Shown here in pieces: positions 1-5,965 of a stretch of 5,981 nt of DNA (the first letter of the stretch is position 1; every line of letters starts with the position of its first letter). Position numbers and translations under genes: made by a program. The notes below the pieces were generated by a model. It saw only the letters and a list, made by a program, of their open reading frames with translations, searched no databases and was not told the DNA's origin. The stretch spans positions 1 to 5,981 of the forward strand of contig NZ_CAMIIE010000112.1 in assembly GCF_946222605.1 (NCBI RefSeq), given 5' to 3'. The DNA is from an uncultured Acidocella sp. (GTDB lineage Bacteria > Pseudomonadota > Alphaproteobacteria > Acetobacterales > Acetobacteraceae).

Positions 1-5
1 GCCCG

Positions 6-578
6 CTATTTGCCCAGCGCGCTGCCGGCGACCGGCTGCTGCATCAGCGTATCCGCGCTGGGGGCTTGCGGGCTGGGGAGTTTCTGCACTTTCGGCTGAT
101 ATTGCGGCGGCAGGAAGCCGACCAGCCAGGTGGCGCCCTGATAGGCGATGGGCAGAGAGCGGGCATCGACGATCGGCTTTGGCCATTCAGTCGAGGGCTC
201 GGCCATGCCCAGCGCGATATAGGCGATGAACAGGATGATGGCGCCGCGCGCGATGCCGAAGACGATGCCGAGCGAATGATCCAGCCCGGAAAGCGGCGAT
301 TCGCGCACCAGCCCGCCGATCAGCCCGCTGACCAGGCTGAGCACGATCAGCACCACCAGGAACACCGCCGCCATCGCGCCGTAAATGGCGAAATGCTGCA
401 GCCCCTTGGGCAGCAGCGAGGCGATGTAAGGCTGCACCGGGGCGTAGAATTTCAGGCAGGCGAGCAGCGCGCCGATCCAAGCGCCGACCCCCAGCACCTC
501 GCGCACAAAGCCACGGACCATCGAGAACAGGGCGGACAGCGCCACAACCCCCAGCACCACCGCATCGACCCAGGTCAT
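6..578 (-). CDS. cvpA: CvpA family inner-membrane protein
   Basis: A 190-residue membrane protein of the CvpA family (needed for colicin V production in E. coli; its molecular role is poorly defined). Hydrophobic segments lie at about residues 4-20, 28-44, 63-89 and 102-125, fitting the usual four-helix layout. Family-like features are the aspartate near the start (D5), the RGF at 22-24 in the first loop, and the segment PLSGLDHSLGIVFGIARG at 95-112, which matches the conserved PL-x-x-LD...G-x-x-FG-x-x-RG signature. The tail after about 130 is polar and proline-rich. The ATG overlaps the radA stop as ATGA and has a strong AAGGAGG four bases upstream, so it is probably co-translated with radA. 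In many proteobacteria cvpA is followed by purF; the window ends too soon to see this. Family assignment is firm; biochemical function is not. Confidence 0.9.
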   Translation of the reverse strand: MTWVDAVVLGVVALSALFSMVRGFVREVLGVGAWIGALLACLKFYAPVQPYIASLLPKGLQHFAIYGAMAAVFLVVLIVLSLVSGLIGGLVRESPLSGLDHSLGIVFGIARGAIILFIAYIALGMAEPSTEWPKPIVDARSLPIAYQGATWLVGFLPPQYQPKVQKLPSPQAPSADTLMQQPVAGSALGK

Positions 579-1993
579 TCAGCCTCCTTGCGTTTCGCGC
601 CGGGCTTCTGGCCGGTGGCGATGATGCCAACTAGGTCCGTCAGATGCCCGATTTCAATCAGGGAAAGTGTTTTGGGCACGCTGAGCTTGCCCGTGCCGCC
701 AGCCACGCGCTTGGGCCCGGCGGCGCGGGCGAAGCCGAGCTTCGCCGCCTCCTTCAGCCGCAACTCGGTCTGCGCCACCTGGCGCAACTCGCCGGAGAGG
801 CCGATTTCACCGCAGAACACCATTTCCGGGTCGGTCGGCACGTCCGAGGCGGCGGAGATCAAGGCGGCGGCCACCGCGAGATCGGCGGCGGGTTCGTTCA
901 CCCGCAAGCCGCCGGCGACGTTGAGATAGACGTCGTTCATCGAAAGCTTCAGCCCGCAGCGTGTTTCCAGCACCGCCAGCAGCATGGAAAGCCTGCCGGA
1001 ATCCCAGCCGATGACCGAGCGCCGGGGCGAGCCGCCAGGGTTGGGCGAGAGCAGGCACTGGATTTCCACCAGCACCGGGCGCGAGCCTTCAAGCCCCGCC
1101 AGCACGGCACTTCCCGCGACATTGCCGCGCCGCTCCGCCAGGAACAGCGCCGAGGGGTTGGCGACTTCGGAGAGGCCGCGCCCGGTCATCTCGAACACGC
1201 CGATCTCGTCGGTGGCGCCGAAGCGGTTTTTCATGCCGCGCAGGATGCGGAACTGGTGGCCGCGATCGCCTTCAAAATGCAGCACGACATCGACCATATG
1301 CTCGACCACGCGCGGCCCGGCGAGGGCGCCTTCCTTGGTCACGTGGCCGACCAGCAGCAGCGAGAAGCCCTGGGTTTTGGCGGCGCGGATCAGTTCGAAG
1401 GCGCTGGCGCGGACCTGGGTGACGGAGCCGGGGGCGGAATCGATCCCTTCCGCCCACATGGTCTGGATGGAATCGATCACCACCAAAGCCGCGTTGGGAT
1501 ATTGGCTGAGGCTGGCCAGAATGTCGCCGAGCTGGGTGGCGGCGGCGAGGCGCAAAGGCGCGTCCGAGAGGCCCAGGCGCAAGGCGCGCAGGCGGATCTG
1601 GTCGATCGATTCCTCGCCGGAGATATAGAGCACCTCCTGCCCGGCCCGGCCCAGGGCGGCGCTCGCCTGCAGCAGCAGGGTGGATTTGCCGATGCCAGGA
1701 TCGCCGCCGACCAGCACCACGGAGGCCGGGACCAGGCCGCCGCCGAGCACGCGGTCGAATTCGGCGATGGTGGTGGGGATGCGCGGCGGCGGCGGCGAGA
1801 TGCCCTCCAGCCCGACAAATTCGATTTTGGCGCCGGCGCGCCGGGCGCCGTCCTTGATGCCGCCGGGCAGTGCCTTGGGGGCAACCTGCTCTTCCAGCGT
1901 GTTCCATTCGCCGCAAGCCTCGCAGCGCCCGGCCCATTTTGGAAACACCGCCCCGCAGGCGGTGCAGGCGAAGGTTTTTGCAGCTTTAGCCAA
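575..1993 (-). CDS. radA: DNA repair and recombination ATPase RadA (Sms)
   Basis: RadA is a cytoplasmic RecA-like ATPase that processes recombination intermediates, acting as a DnaB-like branch-migration helicase. The 472-residue protein has the family's full layout. A C4 zinc finger is formed by C10, C13, C24 and C27. The RecA core has Walker A GDPGIGKST at 97-105, Walker B LVVID ending at D174, and the RadA-specific KNRFG at 255-259. A C-terminal Lon-protease-like domain runs from about 310 to 460. E. coli RadA is about 460 residues, so it is full length. The start chosen is a TTG at 1991-1993, giving M-A-K-A ahead of the zinc finger as in other RadA proteins. The reading frame continues upstream without a stop, but that part is low-complexity P/R/S sequence overlapping the preceding gene. 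No clear Shine-Dalgarno is visible; the TTG is four bases after the upstream TAG, so translation probably relies on coupling. Confidence 0.96.
   Translation of the reverse strand: MAKAAKTFACTACGAVFPKWAGRCEACGEWNTLEEQVAPKALPGGIKDGARRAGAKIEFVGLEGISPPPPRIPTTIAEFDRVLGGGLVPASVVLVGGDPGIGKSTLLLQASAALGRAGQEVLYISGEESIDQIRLRALRLGLSDAPLRLAAATQLGDILASLSQYPNAALVVIDSIQTMWAEGIDSAPGSVTQVRASAFELIRAAKTQGFSLLLVGHVTKEGALAGPRVVEHMVDVVLHFEGDRGHQFRILRGMKNRFGATDEIGVFEMTGRGLSEVANPSALFLAERRGNVAGSAVLAGLEGSRPVLVEIQCLLSPNPGGSPRRSVIGWDSGRLSMLLAVLETRCGLKLSMNDVYLNVAGGLRVNEPAADLAVAAALISAASDVPTDPEMVFCGEIGLSGELRQVAQTELRLKEAAKLGFARAAGPKRVAGGTGKLSVPKTLSLIEIGHLTDLVGIIATGQKPGAKRKEAE
583..589 (-). promoter_or_regulatory. Ribosome binding site of cvpA
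   Basis: On the minus strand this reads AAGGAGG, a near-perfect Shine-Dalgarno sequence lying inside the last codons of radA, four bases before the cvpA ATG. It supports the chosen cvpA start and indicates that the overlapping pair is translated together. Confidence 0.7.
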
Positions 1994-1997
1994 AATG

Positions 1998-3047
1998 CTA
2001 GCCGGGCTGCCAGCCGTAATTCTTGGCCAGGAAGGCCAGAAGCTGCGGCTGCTCGGCCGGGACGATGGCCAGCGCGGTGAGCGCGTTGGCCAGCACGGTG
2101 GCGGGCTGCAAGGAGATGGAGCTGGCCTCGGCGGCAGCGGCCACCGCCTCGCTGCCGGCCGCCTCCATGGCCGCACTGCGCCAGATGGAGACCGCGCCTG
2201 GGTCGGTCAGACGGGGCAGCACCATTAGGAAATCCAGCCGCGCGGCGGCGGCGGCGGCCTCATAGGCGGTGGCGAGCAGCGGGCTGACCGCCGGGCCCAG
2301 CGTGCCGGGCAAAGCGAGGCCGGGGAAAAGCGGGTCCGGCCCCACGCTGCCGCCCGGGCCGGGGGCGCCGATGCAAAAAGCCGGCACCGCGCCGGAGGCG
2401 GTGAGCGGGGTGATATCCTCCGGCACGCCTTCGCCGCAGATGAACACCGCATCCACCGTGCCGGCGATGAAGGCGCGGGTTTTCTCTTCATTGGTGTGCA
2501 GGCCGAAGACCGGAACGGTGGGCACGCCCAGCCGGGCAAGCGCGAGCAAAGCGGCCAGATCATCGCTTTGCGTCTGGGCGGCGCCGAGGCGCAGCGGGCT
2601 GTGTTGGCGCAGCGTCTCCAGGCTCGGCACGCTGCCTTTCGGGGCGCGCAGCATCAGCACGCCGGAATTGAAGCCGGCGAGCAGCGGGGTCCATTGCGTC
2701 GGGTTGAAATGCACCCGCGAATCGCCGGTGAGGAAGGCGATCAAGGCGGCGCCGGGCAGGATGGCGGCGCTGCGGCCATCGGGCACCATCAGCGCATCCA
2801 GCCGGTTGGCGCCGGTCACGCCATCCAGCCCGCCCACCGGCTCGGCGACGATGTTCGGGCTGCCGGGGAAATGGTCGGCGATGGCGAGCGCGAAGGCGCT
2901 GCCCCAGCGGCTGGTGGCGCCGCCATTCGGGCCGGCCACCAGCAGATTCATCGGGCCGAGCGCGGCCTGCGCCATCGCCTGGGCGCGGGCGGCACCTGGC
3001 AGCAACGCGGAAGCGGCCAGGGCACCGAGCAGTTGCCGGCGTTTCAT
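1998..3047 (-). CDS. Bug/TctC-like periplasmic solute-binding protein
   Basis: A 349-residue exported protein that most resembles the Bug (TctC) receptors, which bind carboxylates and similar solutes for tripartite tricarboxylate transporters. The N-terminus has a twin-arginine-like leader (KRRQLLG at 2-8), a hydrophobic stretch and a likely cleavage site after ARA (20-22). Bug-like features are GPNGG at 39-43 where the family has its glycine-rich first loop, the block NIVAEPVGGLDGVTGANRL at 65-83, VPDGRS at 88-93, and a C-terminal stretch of the type TDPGAVSIWRSAAMEAAG. The usual aspartate after the first glycine loop (GG-x-x-D-x-x-AR) is not evident, so the ligand may differ or the protein may be divergent. 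No TctA or TctB membrane subunit is in the window; orphan Bug genes are common. The ATG has GGAG ten bases upstream. The fold is reasonably supported; the ligand is unknown. It could also be annotated simply as a hypothetical periplasmic protein. Confidence 0.68.
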   Translation of the reverse strand: MKRRQLLGALAASALLPGAARAQAMAQAALGPMNLLVAGPNGGATSRWGSAFALAIADHFPGSPNIVAEPVGGLDGVTGANRLDALMVPDGRSAAILPGAALIAFLTGDSRVHFNPTQWTPLLAGFNSGVLMLRAPKGSVPSLETLRQHSPLRLGAAQTQSDDLAALLALARLGVPTVPVFGLHTNEEKTRAFIAGTVDAVFICGEGVPEDITPLTASGAVPAFCIGAPGPGGSVGPDPLFPGLALPGTLGPAVSPLLATAYEAAAAAARLDFLMVLPRLTDPGAVSIWRSAAMEAAGSEAVAAAAEASSISLQPATVLANALTALAIVPAEQPQLLAFLAKNYGWQPG

Positions 3048-3104
3048 CTGGTTTGGACTCCGGTTTCCTCGAAGTCCGGGAGATTACGCGCGCCGCTCAT
3101 TTCG
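3048..3104. other. 57-nt gap between apt and the solute-binding protein gene
   Basis: This is the longest gap between genes inside the run. On the minus strand it carries a GGAG ribosome site at 3058-3061 for the downstream gene and a five-base inverted repeat (GGACT/AGTCC, 13-base loop) too weak to call a terminator. No convincing promoter is visible. It is the only likely place for an operon boundary within the window. Confidence 0.4.
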
Positions 3105-3620
3105 TCAATCGTCGTACTGGACCAGTGTTTCCACCGGCACATCCAGCCTGGCGCGGCCATTCAGGAAGGAGAGCTCGATCACCGCCGCGGCGGCGACGAC
3201 CTCCGCGCCCACCTTGCGCAGCAGCTCGATCCCGGCCGCCATGGTGCCGCCGGTGGCCAGCAGATCGTCGACGACGACGACGCGCGCCCCCGGCTCCACC
3301 GCATCCGCCTGAATCTCGACGCGATCCGTGCCGTATTCGAGCGCGTAATCCAGCCCGACAGTGGCGCCGGGCAGCTTGCCGGGTTTGCGGATCATCACAA
3401 AGCCGCAGCCGAGCTTGAGCGCCAGCGGTGCTGCGAGCAGAAAGCCGCGGCTCTCGACCCCGGCCAGCACGGTCGGGTGATAGGCGCGCACGCGGTTGGC
3501 GAGGCGGCCCATGGCCACCTGCCAGGCATCGGCATCGCGCAGCAGCGTCGAGATGTCGTAGAAGAGAATGCCCGGCTTGGGGAAATCCGGGATGCCGCGA
3601 ATGTGATCTTTGAGGTCCAT
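3105..3620 (-). CDS. apt: Adenine phosphoribosyltransferase
   Basis: This cytosolic enzyme of purine salvage converts adenine and PRPP to AMP and pyrophosphate. The 171-residue product fits the usual APRT length of 170-180. It begins MDLKDHIRGIPDFPKPGILF, typical of the family, with ESRGF at 56-60, the RKPGKLPG segment at 78-85 in the flexible-loop region, and the PRPP-binding motif VVVVDDLLATGGT at 114-126 with the paired aspartates D118 and D119. The reading frame is open for 25 codons further upstream, but those overlap the end of moaE. The internal ATG is preferred because it matches family N-termini and has TAGGA eight bases upstream. It lies ten bases after the moaE stop and is probably transcribed with the molybdopterin genes. 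The 57-nt gap after its stop is the largest in the run. Confidence 0.96.
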   Translation of the reverse strand: MDLKDHIRGIPDFPKPGILFYDISTLLRDADAWQVAMGRLANRVRAYHPTVLAGVESRGFLLAAPLALKLGCGFVMIRKPGKLPGATVGLDYALEYGTDRVEIQADAVEPGARVVVVDDLLATGGTMAAGIELLRKVGAEVVAAAAVIELSFLNGRARLDVPVETLVQYDD

Positions 3621-3628
3621 GATGGGGT

Positions 3629-3633
3629 TCCTA
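3629..3633 (-). promoter_or_regulatory. Ribosome binding site of apt, overlapping the moaE stop
   Basis: On the minus strand TAGGA begins with the moaE TAG stop and is followed eight bases later by the apt ATG. It decides in favour of the internal apt start at 3620 over the longer open frame, and suggests coupled translation of moaE and apt. Confidence 0.6.
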
Positions 3634-4116
3634 TAAACGACCCTTGCCCTGCGGCAAATTTTTGGCGCGATTATGCCAGGATGCGGCAGCTTCATCGTCC
3701 GCCGCCCGGGCTTCCACCCAGGCGGTTTCGCCGTTCAGCCGCTCCTCGGCCTTCCAGAAGGGGGCGCCGGTTTTCAAGCAGTCGATGAGAAAGGCGGTGG
3801 ACTCCAGCGCCGCCGCGCGATGCGCGCTGGCGGTGGCGACGAAGACGATGTTTTCACCCACTTCCAGCCGGCCGATGCGATGAATGACGATGCCGCCGGC
3901 GAGATCCCAGCGCGCCCGGGCCTCGTCCAGCAGGCGGGTCAGCGCGGCTTGCGTCATGCCGGGATAATGTTCGAGCCGCAAGGCCGCGAGATCGCCGGTG
4001 GCGTTCTGGCGGACCAGCCCGGTGAAGCTGGCGATGCCGCCAATGGCGTCCCCGCCCAGTTGCGCCAGCAGGGCGCCGCTGTTGAAATCCGCCTCCTGGA
4101 CGCTGACGAGGAACAT
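3631..4116 (-). CDS. moaE: Molybdopterin synthase catalytic (large) subunit MoaE
   Basis: MoaE pairs with MoaD to form molybdopterin synthase, which inserts two sulfurs into cyclic pyranopterin monophosphate to make the dithiolene of molybdopterin. The 161-residue protein shows the family landmarks in order: FTGLVR at 31-36, LEHYPGMT at 48-55, HRIGRLEVGE at 79-88, S-A-H-R at 97-100, and CLKTGAPFWKAE at 113-124. K115 and K122 correspond to the conserved active-site lysines, and R36 and H99/R100 to substrate-binding positions. The C-terminal tail after about 137 (rich in A, D and E, then basic) is a little longer than in E. coli MoaE (about 150 residues). The ATG lies four bases after the moaD stop with only a weak upstream GAG-type ribosome site, so translation is probably coupled to moaD, as expected for subunits of one complex. 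Confidence 0.96.
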   Translation of the reverse strand: MFLVSVQEADFNSGALLAQLGGDAIGGIASFTGLVRQNATGDLAALRLEHYPGMTQAALTRLLDEARARWDLAGGIVIHRIGRLEVGENIVFVATASAHRAAALESTAFLIDCLKTGAPFWKAEERLNGETAWVEARAADDEAAASWHNRAKNLPQGKGRL

Positions 4117-4120
4117 CCGC

Positions 4121-4372
4121 TCAGCCGCCGGTCATCGGCGGGAAGAAGGCGATTTCGCTGGCACCCTCCAGCGTCGCGTCGAGGGGCTGGAATTCCTGGT
4201 CGATGGCGCAGCGGATCCGCGCCTCCTCGATGAAGGCGGCTTCATAGCCGGGGCCGCGTTTGCGCAGCCACGCGATCAGCCCGGCCGGGGTGGTGATGCC
4301 TTGGGGCAGCTCCAGCTCTTCGGCGCTTTTGCCGATGCGCTCGCGCAGCCAGGCGAAATACAGCACCCGCAT
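4121..4372 (-). CDS. moaD: Molybdopterin synthase sulfur-carrier (small) subunit MoaD
   Basis: MoaD is a ubiquitin-fold sulfur carrier. Its C-terminal glycine is activated and made into a thiocarboxylate, which donates sulfur in the MoaE active site. The 83-residue product starts MRVLYFAWLRERIG, like other MoaD proteins, and ends in the diagnostic IAFFPPMTGG (74-83) with the terminal Gly-Gly at 82-83. A second in-frame ATG five codons upstream (4385-4387) would add MRASA and overlap the preceding lipoprotein gene by 11 bases. I prefer the inner ATG because the family's first beta strand begins within a residue or two of the start. Neither start has a clear Shine-Dalgarno. The inner start is four bases after the lipoprotein TAG and moaE follows four bases after its stop, so the genes look translationally coupled. 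Confidence 0.93.
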   Translation of the reverse strand: MRVLYFAWLRERIGKSAEELELPQGITTPAGLIAWLRKRGPGYEAAFIEEARIRCAIDQEFQPLDATLEGASEIAFFPPMTGG

Positions 4373-4376
4373 GGCG

Positions 4377-4787
4377 CTAGCGCGCATCGCCAGGGGCGGC
4401 GGGGGGGATCATCGGCTGGCCGCCCTGCTGGTCGTAAAGCGGGCCGCCGGCGGTGACGCCTTCGGCCCCATTCACCTGCGGCCCCTGGCCGGGCGGGTAG
4501 GGCGAGGGCAGCGAGGGCATGAAAGCCTGGCCCAGCGGCCGGTTGGAATTGGCTTCCACCTCGCTCAATGTCGGCATCTGCTTCACCGGGCCGGGCCAGA
4601 CATCGCCGGCCTGGGTGGCCAGCGGGGTGATGGCGGGATGTTTGCCGACGGCGCGCGCGCCGGTCTCGCTCACCACCGGCGGGGCGTTCGGGTTGCCGAA
4701 GGGCCAGGAGGCGTGCGCCAGAAAGGTGCCGCCGCCCGCGCAGCCGGTGAGGCAAAACGCCGCCATCAGGGCAAGGGGGGTGCGCAA
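4377..4787 (-). CDS. Small proline/glycine-rich lipoprotein of unknown function
   Basis: I do not recognise this 136-residue protein. Its N-terminus is a lipoprotein signal: a short start with R2, a hydrophobic stretch, then the lipobox LTGC at 13-16 with C16 as the lipidated cysteine. The residue after the cysteine is alanine, so there is no aspartate inner-membrane retention signal and an outer-membrane location is plausible. The mature part is about 121 residues, rich in Pro, Gly, Ala and Gln, with no cysteine, no further membrane segment and no motif I can name; it looks largely unstructured. The start is a TTG at 4785-4787, supported by AAGGAG eight bases upstream that overlaps the mobB stop. 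It sits 13 bases after mobB and four bases before moaD. Location inside a molybdenum-cofactor gene run may be functional or may simply reflect operon insertion. The lipobox, ribosome site and tight spacing argue that it is real. Confidence 0.78.
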   Translation of the reverse strand: MRTPLALMAAFCLTGCAGGGTFLAHASWPFGNPNAPPVVSETGARAVGKHPAITPLATQAGDVWPGPVKQMPTLSEVEANSNRPLGQAFMPSLPSPYPPGQGPQVNGAEGVTAGGPLYDQQGGQPMIPPAAPGDAR

Positions 4788-4795
4788 AGACGATG

Positions 4796-4801
4796 CTCCT
4801 T
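4796..4801 (-). promoter_or_regulatory. Ribosome binding site deciding the lipoprotein TTG start
   Basis: The minus strand reads AAGGAG here, sharing its first base with the mobB TGA stop and ending eight bases before the TTG at 4785-4787. There is no in-frame ATG or GTG nearby that gives the signal peptide, so this site is the main evidence for a TTG start. Confidence 0.65.
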
Positions 4802-5298
4802 CAGCGTTGGCTTGTCCGGTTTAGACCAAGCGCTCCGATCAGGAAATCCGCGATCAGCGCCGGTTTGTCCAGGGGCAGCACCGGCACCGGGCAATCCGGC
4901 AGGGCCGCATCGCTGGCGACGGCCAGCAGATGCGTATCCGGCCAGGGGGCGGGCTTGCCCAAAGCCGGGCGATAGACCGCCAGGCGCGGCAGAGGCTCGG
5001 CCTTGAAGCCTTCGATCAGCACCAGATCGACCGGGTTCAGCCGTGCCAGCAGGTCTTCCAACGTTGCCGGGGTGCGCGAAAACAGGGCGAAACCGGCCTC
5101 GGTGGTGAGGATGACCTCCCGCGCCCCGGCCTCTGCATGCACGAAACTATCCTTGCCCGGCTTGTCCAGCGTGACATTATGGTGGGCGTGCTTGACGCTG
5201 GAGACGCTCAGCCCCTGGGCCGTGAAGCAGGGGATCAGCCCCGCGATCAGCGTGGTTTTGCCGGACCCGGACCAGCCGGAGACGCAGAGAACGTCCAA
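4801..5298 (-). CDS. mobB: Molybdopterin-guanine dinucleotide biosynthesis GTP-binding protein MobB
   Basis: MobB is a cytosolic P-loop GTP-binding protein that assists MobA in the guanine-dinucleotide step of molybdenum cofactor synthesis. The 165-residue product has the Walker A loop GWSGSGKT at 8-15, KHAHH at 36-40, DKPGKDS at 45-51 and DLVLIEGFK at 91-99, all in the order seen in MobB. Its length is close to E. coli MobB (about 170-175). The start is a TTG at 5296-5298. The frame is closed two codons upstream by the pgsA TGA, and no ATG or GTG lies before the P-loop. The N-terminus then aligns well with other MobB proteins. The TTG is six bases after the pgsA stop and the only AGGG is too close to be ideal, so reinitiation after pgsA is likely. 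No mobA is in the window, so the enzyme it assists must be encoded elsewhere. Confidence 0.93.
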   Translation of the reverse strand: MDVLCVSGWSGSGKTTLIAGLIPCFTAQGLSVSSVKHAHHNVTLDKPGKDSFVHAEAGAREVILTTEAGFALFSRTPATLEDLLARLNPVDLVLIEGFKAEPLPRLAVYRPALGKPAPWPDTHLLAVASDAALPDCPVPVLPLDKPALIADFLIGALGLNRTSQR

Positions 5299-5304
5299 AC
5301 CCTG

Positions 5305-5883
5305 TCAGGCGCGCGGGGCGCTGGCATGGCGCAGCCCGGCGGTGAGGTAGTCCCAGCCGGTGATCAGCGTCAGCGCCGCCGCCAGCCAGAGCAGCACGAA
5401 GCCGATGGCGCCGATATGCAGCGCGCCCAGCCCGATGAAATGCGCCCCGCTATCGCCCAGCAGCAGCAGGCCAAGGGCGACCATCTGCACGCCGGTCTTC
5501 CATTTCGCCAGCTTGGTCACCGGCAGGCCGATGCGAATTTCCGCCAAATATTCACGAAGCCCGGAGACCAGGATCTCGCGCAGCATGATCACGATGGCCG
5601 GATAGATGCCAAAGCCGGGCATATGCTTGAAGCCGACCAGGCACATCAGCGTCGCGCCGATCAGCAGCTTATCGGCGATCGGGTCCAGCATGCGGCCGAA
5701 ATTCGAGAGCTGGGCCAGCTCGCGGGCCAGCTTGCCGTCCAGATAATCGGTGATCCCGGCGAGGGTGAAGAGCAGGGCCGCGCAGAAATCCGCCCAAGGC
5801 GCGCCGATCGCCTCCAGCAGCACCAGCAGCGGGATCGCGAAAATACGCGACATTGTGAGCATATTGGGCAGATCGGTCAGCAT
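5305..5883 (-). CDS. pgsA: CDP-diacylglycerol--glycerol-3-phosphate 3-phosphatidyltransferase
   Basis: PgsA is an inner-membrane enzyme that makes phosphatidylglycerophosphate from CDP-diacylglycerol and glycerol-3-phosphate, the committed step to phosphatidylglycerol and cardiolipin. The 192-residue protein carries the complete CDP-alcohol phosphotransferase signature D-x2-DG-x2-AR-x8-G-x3-D-x3-D: D46, D49, G50, A53, R54, G63, D67 and D71. Several hydrophobic segments surround it (about 12-24, 30-44, 73-86, 88-103, 123-142 and 148-178), as expected for the family. The N-terminus MLTDLPNMLTMSR fits PgsA proteins, so the first ATG is used. The minus strand has AGGGTG seven bases upstream of it (5891-5896). 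A related enzyme such as phosphatidylserine synthase shares the signature, but length and N-terminus favour PgsA. It is the first gene of the run in this window and is followed six bases later by mobB. Confidence 0.94.
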   Translation of the reverse strand: MLTDLPNMLTMSRIFAIPLLVLLEAIGAPWADFCAALLFTLAGITDYLDGKLARELAQLSNFGRMLDPIADKLLIGATLMCLVGFKHMPGFGIYPAIVIMLREILVSGLREYLAEIRIGLPVTKLAKWKTGVQMVALGLLLLGDSGAHFIGLGALHIGAIGFVLLWLAAALTLITGWDYLTAGLRHASAPRA

Positions 5884-5890
5884 TGTCGCG

Positions 5891-5896
5891 CACCCT
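5891..5896 (-). promoter_or_regulatory. Ribosome binding site of pgsA
   Basis: The minus strand reads AGGGTG, seven bases before the pgsA ATG. It is a moderate Shine-Dalgarno match and abuts the hairpin repeat that fills the region upstream, so the repeat could affect access to it if the transcript starts beyond the repeat. Confidence 0.45.
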
Positions 5897-5965
5897 AGAG
5901 CAACATTCGGTCGAACGTAATCGTTTGATCGGATAAAGTTGCTCGTTCAAACAAAAAGCTGGAGC
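5897..5965. repeat. Palindromic intergenic repeat upstream of pgsA
   Basis: A long imperfect palindrome. Outer arms GAGCAAC (5898-5904) and GTTGCTC (5938-5944) are perfectly complementary. Inner arms 5905-5917 and 5922-5934 pair throughout when read as plus-strand RNA, with three G-U pairs, around a TAAT loop (5918-5921). Only AAA (5935-5937) is bulged, giving about 20 base pairs in all. On the plus strand it is followed by AAACAAAAAG (5949-5958) and GCTGGAGC. From memory, this layout (GAGC...GCTC palindrome, then an AAACAAAAAG-type tail ending in GAGC) resembles dispersed intergenic elements of Rhizobiales and other alphaproteobacteria. Copies elsewhere in this genome cannot be seen from the window. 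An independent terminator or a regulatory hairpin in the pgsA leader are alternatives. Confidence 0.6.

Noticed and set aside
644..2080. A 478-codon plus-strand open frame opposite radA
   Set aside because: It is the antisense of a well-conserved gene, rich in Gly, Ala, Arg, His and Gln as expected for GC-rich shadow frames, with no recognisable domain.
1994..2176. A longer N-terminus for RadA starting at 2176
   Set aside because: The extra 61 residues are Pro/Arg/Ser-rich, overlap the solute-binding protein gene, and do not occur in RadA proteins, which begin just before the zinc finger.
3057..3081. Inverted repeat GGACT/AGTCC between apt and the solute-binding protein gene as a terminator
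   Set aside because: The stem is only five base pairs with a 13-base loop and there is no following T-run.
3621..3695. A longer N-terminus for adenine phosphoribosyltransferase
   Set aside because: It overlaps the end of moaE, adds residues absent from the family, and the internal ATG has its own ribosome site.
2496..3788. A 430-codon plus-strand open frame spanning three minus-strand genes
   Set aside because: It runs across gene boundaries of apt, moaE and the solute-binding protein, has shadow-like composition and no motif.
4930..5898. A 322-codon plus-strand open frame opposite mobB and pgsA
   Set aside because: It covers two genes with clear catalytic signatures on the other strand; its Gln/Asp/Arg-rich composition is typical of a shadow frame.
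5918..5957. A sigma-70-type promoter for pgsA in the AT-richer part of the leader
   Set aside because: TTGAAC or TTGTTT can be paired only with poor -10 candidates or wrong spacing, and the bases belong to the hairpin repeat.
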